NCBI GenBank assembly: GCA_027576995.1
Contig: JANBQC010000043.1
Span: forward strand, 1-64,000
Source of the DNA: Dimargaris cristalligena
Lineage: Eukaryota; Kickxellomycota; Dimargaritomycetes; Dimargaritales; Dimargaritaceae
Reading direction: 5' to 3'
Length of the DNA stretch: 64,000 bases
The translations under genes were made by a program, and so were the position numbers. Positions within the stretch are counted from its first letter, which is position 1. Each line of letters starts with the position of its first letter. This document shows, piece by piece, positions 1 to 11,300 of this stretch. Below the pieces are notes generated by a model. The model saw only the letters and a program-made list of their open reading frames with translations, was not told the origin of the DNA and searched no databases.

Positions 1-76
1 TCATCACCTTTCCCTTTTATTATCTATCTTTTCAAATAAAGTTCAGTTTTCAAGGATTTGATTTCAGTTCTTTACA
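1..76 (+). mobile_element. 3' end of an LTR (family 2), cut by the window edge
   Basis: The first 77 bases match the right end of the LTR at 49234-49713 almost base for base, including the AATAAA-like polyadenylation stretch and the terminal TTTACA. One base later comes TGG followed by a C-run, the position where a tRNA primer-binding site would sit. Only the LTR end is present, because the following sequence passes into a different LTR family rather than a gag gene. Seen: the repeat match and the CA end. Inferred: LTR identity. Confidence 0.7.
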
Positions 77-94
77 CTGGACCCCCCCCAGAGT

Positions 95-520
95 TCACAC
101 TACTCACTCCTAGGTGATCTTAGTGTCTTCCAGTTCCCATGGAAGCCTCTGCTTGTATGAGGACCACCCGGCCCTCCCTATTGTTATCTTAGTTATGTAG
201 TTTCCCCTCAGGACCTCCCTTGGAGTAGTCCCCCATGTATATATAACCAGGCCCCCAATGGGGACCAGTTAATACCTTAGCTTATTCTGACTCCTTAGTT
301 TACCCTCAATAAACTCTATATACACTCACCCCCTTATACTAACTAGTAAGTGTACATCAGTGTACGTCCCCTGCATATACATTGGACACTCGCCTTATTC
401 AGTTAGTATCAGCCCTACCTAATGCTAGTAGCCTGCTTGGCCATGCCCAATGCCCCGCCTACCATTAGAAGCCTATCCCCAAGACTCTTAATGGACTAAG
501 AGTGGTTAATTTGGGTGACA
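95..520 (+). mobile_element. LTR remnant, family 1
   Basis: This segment aligns with the copies at 47629-48215, 56955-57545 and 57690-58025 and, inverted, at 55680-56264. Shared landmarks in order are the TATATATAAC box (about 238-247), a following GGCCCC stretch, AATAAACTCTATATA (about 307-321), CTAACTAGTAAGTG, the CCATTAGAAGCCTATCC block and the GACTAAGAGTGGTTAA terminus, ending in CA. A TATA box followed about 70 bp later by AATAAA is the U3-R-U5 layout of an LTR. No gag or pol follows, so it is a solo or truncated copy. Confidence 0.65.
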
Positions 521-1166
521 TTCAATATTAGGATAATGTCCCCCTCACAGGCTGGAGGTGTATAACTGGCACCTGAACAAGTGTGACCAGAATGCCAAGT
601 GGTGCAGACAAAAGGGCGCCCATTCACCAAAGTACCCCCCCCTTCCCTCCAGTGAATTTCCCCCCGGGTAGCCACTTGAAGATTTTTTATGCTACTACTA
701 AAAGCTGCTGTGATTGGCAAGCAAATGTATTTGAGCAAAAGGGTATTGTACTACATTACCCTATGGTCAGCTCCAGTTAACGAGAAATGGCCAACTGGTA
801 TGCCAACTATTTACGATGTGGTAGCTATACCTCTTCCACCTCCTTGGTATATAGTTGAACAGCCCAGAGATGTCTGTGTAGAATATGCGACACGGATGGA
901 GGAGCCAGTGGATACAGGGGTGGTGGATGGTCTTAGGCTATTCACTCAACCACATGGAGATTAGCCTTCACTGTCATACAAACTGGGTCTGTATCTCCTT
1001 TGGCCTAAGTCCGCAATATATGATACAGTGCCCATATGACACATACAAGTCACTATCCTAACTTACCAATGGCTTAGCTATACCCGAAATAAAGTTAGCA
1101 CTATATCTGGGCAAATTACTACTACGGGATACGTATGTCAAAATGGTTGTGAATAGTCAAAAGTAT
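521..1166. other. decayed sequence without a clear gene
   Basis: Several short overlapping open frames of 60-90 codons occur on both strands, but none has a start context, codon bias or family resemblance I can defend. Because it directly follows an LTR end it may be degraded internal retrotransposon sequence; this is inference. Confidence 0.4.
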
Positions 1167-1167
1167 A

Positions 1168-1305
1168 TGGGTGAAGTTCAGCTTGGTTGTATAAGGTTTT
1201 AACCGATATGTGTATGGGAAAATTGGTGGGATGTTTATTTTCAACCAGTAGTACCTGCCTCATCAAATGGATTTTTCGTTATACAGCTTGGATGAACTTC
1301 TCCCA
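1168..1305 (+). mobile_element. 138-bp TIR element, copy 1 (MITE-like)
   Basis: It begins TGGGTGAAGTTCAGCTTGG and ends with the imperfect inverted complement, CTTGGATGAACTTCTCCCA; about 30 bp at each end pair. It is flanked on both sides by TA (1166-1167 and 1306-1307), the target duplication of Tc1/mariner-type transposition. Four more copies in this window have the same 138-bp length. There is no coding capacity, so it would be non-autonomous. Confidence 0.85.
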
Positions 1306-1307
1306 TA

Positions 1308-1900
1308 TGTGTATATGTTTATGGGGGGGGGTATGTTAGAGATCAGCAGGTATATTGGGGGGCTTGGGTCTTGGGGTAAACTAATATCCACTTGGTCTAT
1401 ATTTCCACTAACTCCAAATCCCCATGCCGTCTGACTATGCAGGCGGTGGGAAGGAGAGGGAGCTGAGGAGGTTGTACGAATGATCTACCATTGTCCTTAG
1501 GTAATGGGATACTCCGAACCATTATCTAGGAAAAGGTATCCGTTACTCATGACCAACGCCGGTGGGTACTCCAGGGTTTTATGCATATCTCTATAATGTA
1601 TTTTTAGGTGCTATTGATTTGCCGATCAAAACAATTCTCAAATAGAGCATCTACCCTGAAATTCCTTTGAGTTTAGGATCAATAAAGAGAGCGTAATGAG
1701 ACCGCGAAAAACCAGGTGTGGCCGCCAACCTAGCTATGCACTAGCTCGGAGGTAGGAAAGGCGCCACCATTATTTTGTATCACATACTAACACCAATAGT
1801 AGCAATGTCTCGTCTGGGATGATCCGACTTGCCTGTAAAAGCATCGTCAGCAGGTAGTCGATGAAATATCATCGCCGATTTACTCAGTACCTGGCTGGCC
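1308..1900. other. intergenic sequence
   Basis: AT-rich to mixed sequence with a G-run at about 1323-1331. No gene, RNA gene or repeat pairing was recognised apart from a weak resemblance of 1350-1385 to 44590-44620. Confidence 0.4.
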
Positions 1901-2158
1901 ATGCTCGTTACCTTCGTGGCTGTAGCCTTGATCAATAACTCCACCGCTTTGCCCCTACCTTCGACCGGTCCTACTTCGATTTCCATGGACGGTTCATTGC
2001 CGACTCTTCAAAAACGAGAGCCCCTCTTTGGAGCACTTACAATGATTGGTAGGGTGGCCAAAGCCGAGTTTAGCTTCGCCAAAAAGTGGTATCTGGTGGC
2101 AGTAGCGGCGGCGAAAAAAATAATTGCGCTCCCCCCACCCCTTCTACCCGCCAATTGA
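1901..2158 (+). CDS. possible small secreted peptide precursor (hypothetical)
   Basis: An 85-codon frame opens with ATG and an in-frame stop lies 39 bp upstream (TGA at 1862), so this start is the natural one. Residues 1-18 read like a signal peptide (MLVTFVAVALINNSTALP), followed by a Ser/Thr/Pro-rich stretch and a Lys38-Arg39 pair that could be a Kex2-type processing site before EPLFGALTM. The C-terminus has a second hydrophobic stretch and a Pro/Leu-rich tail. No family is recognised. It could equally be a chance frame or the first exon of a longer gene; no TATA element or clear terminator supports it. Confidence 0.25.
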   Translation: MLVTFVAVALINNSTALPLPSTGPTSISMDGSLPTLQKREPLFGALTMIGRVAKAEFSFAKKWYLVAVAAAKKIIALPPPLLPAN

Positions 2159-3000
2159 TATATATATTATGTTCACAAGCTAATGCTTCCTGGGCGTTTC
2201 CTTTAGCAATCGTCATTTCTTTCTCACTCGATATTTTTCTATTTCTATTTTTGTTATTTCTATGTTTCGTACATCATTGCCTTCCTCCTTTCACTTTATT
2301 CTCCTAGGGTGATCACACACGGTAGTTTGCATTTTATCTCTAGAATACATTGACTGCGCGGCTCTGTCACTTCGTTAACACTATTTCTATTAAAGGCATT
2401 ACAATCTAACTCAAACCCCATTAGCGATGGGCAGGGTATTTTTCATGCGACCTAATGTACTGTATTTACGATTACAAGTGGCGAGAGAAGTTGGCGGGAG
2501 GGCGCTTCGTAGTGCATGTGCCCCAACCTGGGTGCATGTCCTACCTGTAGGTATACACGAACAACCTTAGCGGCACATTCATAGAAATGGGAGACCCCCA
2601 CTCACCTATAAACGGTATTTCTACGAATATTCGATAAGCAAAAAAAAATAGGGAAAGAGGGGGGGAGTCCCTACGTTTTGCCGGAAATGCACAACTCTGT
2701 ATAAGCGGATAATTCGCCCACCCAGGCCGATGTCATTCCGTGACATTTTTTGATTTTTTAGTGGCTAGTTCCAGCCTATGTAAGGTATATTCTAATGTAC
2801 GACACCACCGGGTTATATAAAGTCTAGCCACCCGCCCCCCTTCGTTCTACATTGTTGCGTCTCTTGTTTGAACCAACAGTGGTTTTCCCAATTCTCGCTA
2901 TTATTGAACTATTTGTTTTTAACCACTCTATATTTACAGTCGAGTTTAGGTGGTATTTTGATTCTCACTGCTAACTTCAGAATTCACCCTTCGGAACACC
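2159..3000. other. intergenic region and upstream region of the zinc-finger gene
   Basis: AT-rich with pyrimidine tracts at 2200-2300 and an A-run at 2641-2648. It contains the TATA-like element annotated at 2813-2822. No other gene was recognised. Confidence 0.4.
2813..2822 (+). promoter_or_regulatory. TATA-like element upstream of the zinc-finger gene
   Basis: TTATATAAAG lies 179 bp upstream of the ATG at 3001 and is followed by a C-rich stretch. Position and sequence fit a core promoter element; this is a prediction from sequence alone. Confidence 0.4.
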
Positions 3001-4206
3001 ATGTACCTCCCCCAAATCGGCATTATCGGGGTAATGGTCATAAGCCATATAGCATGTAGTCCATCGGACCAGCCCCCCAATCGCAACCCAAACCAAGCCA
3101 GGCCGACTGAAGAAATTCCGTGGCTGTATCAAATGCACCTTGACTGTATCGCTCCCGATAGCCACTGCCCAACTACTTCGACCAGCCATTTTCCTTTAGC
3201 TCAAGCTAGCCGCTACTTCGAGTATGGTGCGAGTAACCCAAGCTCCAACCCACCGTTGAATACTAGGTCTATTGACCCGGTTCCTTATCCATGGCCCGTA
3301 CCTGGTGTTCCATTAGTCCCCTCCTCCCTGGAACCGATCCCACCCCGCTCCCTATCCAGGGCCACTAGCCATTATACGCCTGCTGGGGTAGTAAGGGATA
3401 GCCGGCCACCTAACAACGGCCTAGCCGGTAGAGACGACCCCTTATCCCACAGGGCTCCTATCCAACCTCAAAGGGTCAATACCGGGTCGGGCCAAGGCGC
3501 CACCAGGTTAACACGGAACCCAGTTGGCCCTTTTTTCCCAATCGATCCAACCGTTCCCTCCTCCTCCTTCGTCTTATCCCCCCCCTCGTCCTCCTCTGAA
3601 GCCGCATCCTCCTCCGCCCTGTCCACCACTATACCAGTCCAACCAAGCCCCTACCACTGTCAATTATGCTCCCGCCCATTCTACCGGGAAGAAATCTTCC
3701 GTCGTCACATGGATGAGCACCAGTACGGGTTACTGACTCACCACTGTCCACACTGTAATGGCCAGTATTCCGACCCGGGTCAACTCAAGCAGCACCTTAA
3801 AACCCATCGCATGCTGACGTGCCCCGAGTGTTCCAAGGAGTTCAGGCTAAAATCGGGTTTTGCCATTCATCGATCACGCCAGGCCTGCCGGAAGGTCAAA
3901 ACCTGTGCTTTTTGTGGGGAAACTTTCCGTACCACCGTGGGCCTGAATCGCCATCGGACCCAATGTGCCCTGAGCCCCGAAACCAACAATTGGTGTCCTA
4001 ACTGCGACCAAGATTTCCCAACTAAGCTGAGTTTGGAAACCCACCTCTACCGGAGTACTGATACACAACAATCCAACGCGTGTGGTCTCTGCAATGCCCG
4101 GCTGGACAATCCCTGTTTACAGGCCATCCACTTGGGCAACTGCCCGTGGCTTCAAGAAGCTAGACAGGAGTTATATTTAACTGGGGGGTTTCGAAAACAA
4201 CAATAA
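3001..4206 (+). CDS. C2H2/C2HC zinc-finger protein, 401 aa
   Basis: The N-terminal half (residues 20-215) is Pro/Ser-rich and probably disordered. The C-terminal half carries a tandem zinc-finger array. Finger 1 has C220/C223/H236/H240 and finger 2 C249/C252/H265/H269, both classical C2H2. Finger 3 (C274/C277/H290/C296), finger 4 (C302/C305/H318/C322) and a last finger (C361/C364/H377/C381) are C2HC. Between them C332/C335/H348 lacks an obvious fourth ligand. Tandem fingers of this spacing usually bind DNA or RNA in the nucleus, but no ortholog is recognised. The first 19 residues are oddly hydrophobic and end in Ala-Cys-Ser, like a signal peptide; a later start (Met45 is in frame) would remove this. 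No intron is needed. Not linked functionally to its neighbours. Confidence 0.8.
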   Translation: MYLPQIGIIGVMVISHIACSPSDQPPNRNPNQARPTEEIPWLYQMHLDCIAPDSHCPTTSTSHFPLAQASRYFEYGASNPSSNPPLNTRSIDPVPYPWPVPGVPLVPSSLEPIPPRSLSRATSHYTPAGVVRDSRPPNNGLAGRDDPLSHRAPIQPQRVNTGSGQGATRLTRNPVGPFFPIDPTVPSSSFVLSPPSSSSEAASSSALSTTIPVQPSPYHCQLCSRPFYREEIFRRHMDEHQYGLLTHHCPHCNGQYSDPGQLKQHLKTHRMLTCPECSKEFRLKSGFAIHRSRQACRKVKTCAFCGETFRTTVGLNRHRTQCALSPETNNWCPNCDQDFPTKLSLETHLYRSTDTQQSNACGLCNARLDNPCLQAIHLGNCPWLQEARQELYLTGGFRKQQ

Positions 4207-7200
4207 TAATAACTATAGAGTGGCTCATAATAGAAAATTGGCAATTATAGTAGTAAGAGAGATGCGCCATTAAACTTTGCAAAATACTTAATGTATGACT
4301 AAAGTTAACGTATGACATAAACTATTATTTAATTAGAAGTGCGTAAATGCTGTGTTGACTGGGTTCATCACTCTTAATCCATCAAGAGTTCCAGGAATGG
4401 GATTCTAGCACTAGCCGAGAGGGGCGCGGGGTCAGTGTGCGAGCATCAGCGGCAGGGTACTCGGATCCTAACTAATGATTTGACCGAACTTAAAGCCACA
4501 ATATACTAGAACCTGATAACCCTATCAGTACAGGTTGGAGCAGTGACAGCCCGTTGGTAAATGTAGATCTCTGGGAAAAACTCGCACTCAGCAAGGACGA
4601 TTCTAGCCTGGACTTCAGGCAGGGACAACTGGACAACTGGGTATAATGCAGGGGCCCCTCTAGTACGTAGTGGATAGGGCACGACAAATGGGCTTGGGTC
4701 TAATGCCAATGCGGATCAGATAATACCCGGGACCGGGGAAAAACTAATGCTAAACCTGAATAGGGTATGACTACTTGTCTTAATGGAGAGAATACCTGTC
4801 AGGTATTTATTTAAATAGTAACTAATAGCAATGCGCATAAACATAGCGACCAACTGATACCACTATGGTACTAGAATACTCCAACGGGCAGTTATAAATA
4901 ATGGATATAATTTACTAGAGGAATATGCAAAATAGTGAAGGTCACGAATAATTGCAACTAGGGGGATACCAATGTTGGGAATGCACCCCAACTTTCTATA
5001 ATTAAGACGTGTTCTTAATAGAATAATGGATTTTAAATTATGGACCCAGACTACTGAAACATCAGTCTGGGAGGGAAGGGCAAATATTGACCTCTGGTGG
5101 TGGCGTTCACATTTTCCAAAACTAAAGTAGTTTGGCTAGGGTACGCTTTAAAGGTTTAAGCAGACCCAACCACAAAGCCAGTATAGTTGATGATGTGGCC
5201 AACACCTGTTCCATCATTCCACAGCAACTACTGTGGACCATCACATAACTAACAGAAAGACCTCATTAAAAAAACACATCCTCAATTGATATTACACGGC
5301 TCTCTTGTCTATAGTTGACTAACTACGACTTCCCAAAACCCCTTTCATCACATAATATGTGCATTGGTCGAATAATGATTTATTATCAAAGTGGTTTAGT
5401 GTCTCAATCCTTCCGGTCCCGACATTAATAGTACACTGGGAATATATTATTTGGAAGCCCCAAAGAAAAACAAAGTGCCCTCAACCCCTACACTCTTACC
5501 TACAAAGGACATCTGGATATAGAGAGCTAATGCTACAACAGCTCCGGCTGCATAAAGAAGTAGTATTCAGTTGGCAAAGAAAAATAGTAAGAAAGGTTCC
5601 GAAGGAGAACCAAGAGGAAAATTCCTCTTCGAAGAAGAACTACTGCCGTACAATTCTCTTCCCGGTCTTTACTATCGCCTTTTTGACCCCCGGGCGAAAC
5701 TTTGAGCCTTTTCGGTGATTTTTTGCGTCTTGGTCTTGGGAATGTTTTTACTGGCTGGACCACCCAGCATTAGGCCCAATTTTTTGTCCACTACAAACTT
5801 AGCAGATTTGTATAATTGATAGCGGTGAGTTAGGTGGGGAACTGATGGTCCCGTTAGGTCAGATGCACAGGGCCAACACTGTCCTAGAACAAGAGTGGCG
5901 GCTGGAGCAATAAAATGGCTTTAATTCGAACAACATGATAATATTGGGAAGTGGCAAACCGACTAGGTTAAATGGTGAAACAGGTTAATGATGCGGATGT
6001 CAAAGTAGCTCAATTGGGGGATGCTTGAAAAATGAATAATGTCGTATTAAAAACACCAGTAATGGATATGGGATGGTAAATGAGAAATGGTAGTTAGAGG
6101 CTAAACGGATGCTTGCTGAGGAATGATGGGAGAGCAGATGGGAGGGCTTTTATAATACTAAAAAAGGTGTGTTAGTTAGGTCTGCATACGTAGGGGAGCG
6201 GACAGCTGGCTAAAGGTTCCCTACAAGCCTATCGGCCCCCAAGACCCTAAGATAGGCCAGTATCCAAGAAATTCCTTCTTCAACGCTGGCAATGCCGATA
6301 TCACAACCATCGAGGGCCCTGATTAATTTACAAATAATCGGCCAGATTGTCCGACGGCACTGGGCAGCAGTTATTATGAGATACCTAATAAACAAATCTC
6401 GCCGTGTAACAATCCCGACCGCAAACCCGCCTTTCCCATTGCCTTTGTCTCGTTGATCCATCCATTACCAGATGTTCATTTAATTTACCTGTTGGAGATT
6501 AAGTCACATGGCCAGTGTAGCGATAGATGGGCAGCAATACGCGGCGGCGACATTATCATTATATTATACCAAACCGAATTGTCGATCATTTTGTCAAGGC
6601 GCCTGTGAGGATAGTCGTTGGCCAAAGACTGGGGCTGGATCCAAGAAGAGGCGATTGCCAGATATTCTCTTCTGTCCCAAAGCAATGTCGTTCATGGAGT
6701 AGTCTACTACGAAACTAAAAATAGAACTTCTATGTATCCCTTCAAATGAATTTGATAGTGGTCCCCGACTCCGCTACAGTAAGTTAAATGCGTACATTGC
6801 CCATCGTCTACACCGGGGATGTAGGGACCCGATCCAATATAAATGCGGTACTTTTTAGCCGATGCTTTAGCTACTCAGATATATTCCGCCATCAATGGCT
6901 AAAACACTTGAAACTACCCCTGCACTATTATTCCCCATCCCCCCGTATCCACAGATTAACTCCTTCCCTTGAGATATAGGTGATGGATCGCCAAGTGCAA
7001 TAGCCACAATAAGCCTCATAACAAACTCCATAGCCGACTCCCCCCCTCCAGCATAGCATAGATTGCCTAAGTTAGGGGTCTTTGCCTGCCACCGATCACC
7101 CTCCCTGGATGTAGCGGTCCCACATGTATGAAATTAATAAAGAGATTCCCCTTATACCAAAAGGCGGTACGAGTAGCCGTATAGCCCCCAATCTAATGTG

Positions 7201-8516
7201 CCATTCAATCGAAAAAACTATACCCAGCATTGAAGACCCTGTTTCAGTGTGCGAATGTACGGACGGTATAGATGGTTTAAATAATATGGGCGGTGGGGTC
7301 TACAAGGCTATAGCCAAAGGAATACGGTAAACACTGTAGGGGTGTAGGGACTGGTACTGTAATGCAAGTGATTTAATATCTGTACAATAGCTATTAGCTA
7401 ATACCAGAGAGTTAAGAGGAGCGACAAAGGACTGTCCGTGGTTAACGGAAACGTTTTAGTTAACTAGTATAGAGAATGTAACTCAAGTGTAGAAAGTACC
7501 CAAAAAGGTGCTGTTTTTAATGACCAAAGGGGCCGAGTATGGACGACGCGTAACTATGAAAAATGAAGCGGCAGCCCAAAAAACATTTCTGCCGAAACTA
7601 CGGCCAAGGGTCATACATCAGCGGAGATGGTGATTTGACAGGGGGTGTAAAGAAGAAGCCTCACTAACCCCTCAATTTACACCATGCGTCCCTATTTTAT
7701 AGAATTACCCTTTGAATTTTAGAATACCTTGTAGGCTAATAAACACTTTATATTATTTAATAGCCTTATTACCATTCTTCTCACTTTTTACAGCCAACTT
7801 TTTTCTGGTTGGAGCGACTCGTCCAAACAGGCTTATAATAAAATGGTTTAATTCGATATGGCATTAGTGCCTCCATTAATTGGATCTCAGCGCAGTTTAG
7901 AGAATTCAATGGGGTACGAAAATGAGTAGCATGGTAAATTGATGTTTCCATTATAAGGGGTTATGCTACCATTTAGGCAAAAATAATAGATATACCTAAA
8001 TGCCGCTTGAGAGGTTTGTTATAAGCAAAAATATTGGCGAAAGACCCTATAGAAAACAAAATAGTATAGTCGGGGCGGTGTTACATGGTATATTGATTTC
8101 CCGCCAGAGTAGTTTTTGGCTGGTCATGGCATGAATTTCAGTTTATTATAGTTTTTCGACAAGGTGTTTCTACATCTCAGAGAATGTATCGCCGCAACCC
8201 AAGGATTCGGCTAAATGCTGTAGTCCCAGACTTGTAATAAACACACATCCCAAAAAAAAAATTGAAAAATATGACTGTGCTGAATCTAGACTAAATAGAG
8301 AATATGTGGACGTCCGTGCCCCCCCCCCACTTCATAATGCTTGGGAAAATAATAGTAGATTGTATCAAAACTAGGCTGAGGTTAAAATTATAAGGGATGG
8401 GTGATTGTCGAACTCCGTGGGGGAGGGGAGGCGAATTACCAATCCCATTTCCTTTTTTTTCCTAGTCAGGCCGTGTGCTAGGTAAAATGATGAGTCGACC
8501 AAGGGAAACCCAATCA
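4207..8516. other. 4.3-kb gene-poor stretch with unassigned coding-like fragments
   Basis: No complete gene is recognisable. Coding-like fragments without in-frame ATG starts or family matches occur at about 4504-4720 (-), 5672-5920 (-, annotated separately), 6210-6460 (-), 6485-6730 (-, apparently frame-broken), 6788-6979 (+) and 7124-7330 (+, ATG start, 68 codons). Their density suggests a decayed gene or element rather than random sequence, but no protein family is recognised. The rest is AT-rich with no repeat match to other parts of the window. Confidence 0.35.
5672..5920 (-). pseudogene. open coding-like fragment, possible 3' exon or gene relic
   Basis: On the minus strand one frame stays open for about 82 codons and ends at a TAG at 5674-5672. 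Its C-terminal part is basic and well formed, for example KNIPKTKTQKITEKAQS followed by a Ser-Lys-Arg-Arg terminus. There is no ATG near the start of the open stretch; an internal ATG would give only 32 residues. A CTAAC branch-like motif followed by CAG at about 5842-5857 could mark an intron end inside it. It could be the last exon of an unrecognised minus-strand gene or a relic. Function unknown. Confidence 0.25.
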
Positions 8517-9407
8517 CTAATTGCCGATTTCCTCGGCGTTTTGGAAGTTCTTTTCCGAAGTAGCGGACTGCATACGACGAATGGCTTCCCGTTCGGTAAT
8601 GATCGCGTCACTCTTCTTGAGCTGCTTCTCCTCCAAACGCAGGTTCATTTCCACATCGGAGGCGAACCGTTGGGCTCCGAAATGGTAGGCCTGGTCCTGG
8701 GCGATTTGGAGTTCCAGGTCCTCCCGGGCCCGGATCCGGTAAAACACCTCAAGCACCCGGGCGTACGCCTCCTGTTCGGTCAAGCCGCGCTTGGTCATGA
8801 GGTAGTGCTGGTGCTGGATAACATGTTCACCCGTGACCGTACCGGGGTAGCGGGGATCCTGCAGTTGGCTCCAGTCGGTCCGGTTACCGCCGCCAGGGGC
8901 ATTGGCATTAGTTTCGCGCATGGTCTTAGGACGCAGCAGTTCGTGCGGGTGGTCCCGGAAGAACCGACGGCGAAGTTGGTCCTCGGGGAAGACAATGCGC
9001 GGTGGCTTAGGGGGTTTAGTTTTGAGGTGGTGGTGACGAACCGAACGCGGCTTTTGATCGGGGCGAATGAAAAAGGAGGCTGGCTTCAGCTGGGGCTGGG
9101 TGGAAGTCGACGAAGAAGAAGAAGTATTGGTGGAGGAGGAACCCTCCCCGGCCGCCGAAGCCGGACCCTTCGCATGGGACCCGCCCACGGCCGCGGCTTC
9201 CTTCATTCTCTCGGAATGCGATTTGGTAATGGGCTCAAAGGCCAAACGGCCGGCGGTAGCGAACGCCGATGGATCGCGGACAATAGTAGGACCGGGGGGC
9301 ACTTTGGTAAGGACTGGGAACCAGAGGGGGATCTCAGACCGGATTTTACCGCGCACCATGTCGAGGGCCTGCTGCCGAACACGGGTGGCGAGCTTTCTGG
9401 GCCGCAT
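8517..9407 (-). CDS. RSM25: mitochondrial small-subunit ribosomal protein mS23 (Rsm25 type)
   Basis: The product (296 aa) resembles fungal mS23/Rsm25, a protein of the mitochondrial ribosome small subunit. The N-terminal block (residues 1-45) has the family pattern of a short basic helix, then a Glu-Ile-Pro-Leu-Trp motif and a VPP turn. Residues 85-105 are a Ser/Thr-rich low-complexity insert, and the second conserved block (139-245) contains FFRDHPHELLRP and the helical MTKRGLTEQEAYARVLEVFY segment. No separate cleavable presequence is obvious beyond the basic N-terminus. The ATG at 9407 is the first in frame and follows a purine-rich CAACA context. The gene appears intronless. Family assignment is from recalled sequence pattern; a longer linker than in yeast is plausible lineage variation. 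Confidence 0.82.
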   Translation of the reverse strand: MRPRKLATRVRQQALDMVRGKIRSEIPLWFPVLTKVPPGPTIVRDPSAFATAGRLAFEPITKSHSERMKEAAAVGGSHAKGPASAAGEGSSSTNTSSSSSTSTQPQLKPASFFIRPDQKPRSVRHHHLKTKPPKPPRIVFPEDQLRRRFFRDHPHELLRPKTMRETNANAPGGGNRTDWSQLQDPRYPGTVTGEHVIQHQHYLMTKRGLTEQEAYARVLEVFYRIRAREDLELQIAQDQAYHFGAQRFASDVEMNLRLEEKQLKKSDAIITEREAIRRMQSATSEKNFQNAEEIGN

Positions 9408-11300
9408 TGTTGTCTACTTTGATCAGTGGGAACGAGTAGGGGAGGATGGATAATCAAATAGGAAGGAACGGATTCTAATGCAAGTAGGCAATAGAATGCG
9501 AGTGGGTGAGACTGATTGATGGGTAAGGGAACGAATCAGTGAGATGGTAAAGTGAATCAACCCTATCGGTATACCATTTCTTAGGATGGGGTGGCAATGG
9601 AGAGATCAGCAGGCTAAGCACACAAAACCACTCTGGTTGAATCTCAGTTGCTATAGTCAGCCACGAAGTTGGCTTTTTAGCGTACATATCCCCCCACCAC
9701 CATCCTCTGCTGGAAAAACGGCCAAAGGAGCTGTTGGTTGGCGCCATCATAATGGTATGTAAGACTTCTTTTGTCCATCCCATTTATTATATTAGCGGCA
9801 TTGCCTCGCATCTTTATCAGAAGGGGTGGATTTATAATTAATAATAAATTACCTTTGATGAAATAGCGACATCCAACTATTTTTATATTCATGGTTGTAA
9901 GCAACATCTCAAGCTTGATGTATTTTCTTATGTGTATTACATATTTATTGGCTTAAAGGGCAGTTGTACTAATGACTTTGTTAATGGTATCATACTAATA
10001 CTAATTTCCGGCTGGTCTATCAAATACTGCTCTAACTCTGGATCAGGCGAAACAAACACATACAAGCCAAAGAAGCGGCCACCTAGTTACCTGACCATAA
10101 TCCCCGGGACCCTTACAATCCCAAAATTCTACCAAAACGATCCACACAATGGTGTGCCTAAACAAATTTACATAGTATCCCTCCAACATAGCCTCGTGTG
10201 CTAAATTACTGGGTCATAAGAGGGGTATTGAAATTCCCAGTAAGTCTGGAACGCTGGACTACATAATCAATGCCCCTCTGCCTTACAACCTGTATCTGGG
10301 AATTGTGGAGTGGGGGGGGAGTCATATATGGTGTAGTTTACAGCCGCCAATGGCTGTTCTTAGCTGCTATATTTTTGCCTACTTTAATTGGCCTTCGGAA
10401 ATCCGGTACACAGGGAGATTGGGGCGCCGAAAGAGAGAGTTAGTACTAAAATGGCGTACAGTCGGTTATGAAATTGCCTGTCCCTGTTGAAATACAATAA
10501 TCATATGCCTTGCATTCTGGCTGGTTACTTATATTCGGAGCACATTTTATACATTTTAAGTCCTTTGGAAAACTGTATATTATGGGCCTGACTCCCGTCG
10601 ACAATTATCACTACACATACTAGGCTATTCCCCAGTGGCCTTCGTCAAATTTGGCTGTTCCTGTTAGCAATGTAATTTCCCCGAATTCGGATTAAAAGCG
10701 GCGAATTCTGGGACATTATACCATTACCAGAACAACATGATGATGCCCTAGCGGAGGTTAACAGTGTATTAGGTATGCAGTCTTCCCGTGGCCCGATTCT
10801 ATAACGTACTACAATAACTGTGAATTGCGTCTAGAATGATCACAGGAGTCAATAATGCATTCACCAGTATACCCTGCAATTCAACTGTTTAATAGCACGG
10901 AAGTTTGTACTGCTCCAAACGAATGCGAATATTGGCACTGTGGCCCATACAGGTCCAATACCACTCCTAGTTGCCAAGCCTGTCTCAGATCAACACGCAA
11001 TACTTTCACTGGAATGATATTTATTAAAGGTGAATACAGAACGGGCTGATTATATAAGTAATCCGACAAGACACTAAGCGATTAAAATGACTAGTGCACA
11101 TGTGAAAACATCCAAAGCGTAGAAATTCACCCTAATGGGGTAAAATGAGGAAAGCGGTTTAAAAATAAAAGTAAAGAAGATAATGATGATACCAGAGAGA
11201 TAGCAGTATCTGCATAAGGTAATCCTAACTCCGTATAAAGCACTGATGAATGGCAGGTCCATTATAGAATAAGTTATAGTAGGATTCCGATATATTCCGT
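9408..11300. other. intergenic region with possible decayed coding sequence
   Basis: From 9932 to 11049 on the plus strand, pieces of plausible protein alternate with stops and frame changes. Examples are a frame at 9932-10204 ending in SLQHSLVC and a Cys-rich piece at 10855-11049 with seven cysteines in its first 45 residues. This could be a decayed extracellular protein gene, but no family is recognised and no single frame is intact. The remainder is AT-rich without recognised features. Confidence 0.3.

Noticed and set aside
8475..9422. 315-codon frame antisense to mS23
   Set aside because: Covers almost exactly the mS23 gene and has low-complexity Arg/Gly composition; a shadow.
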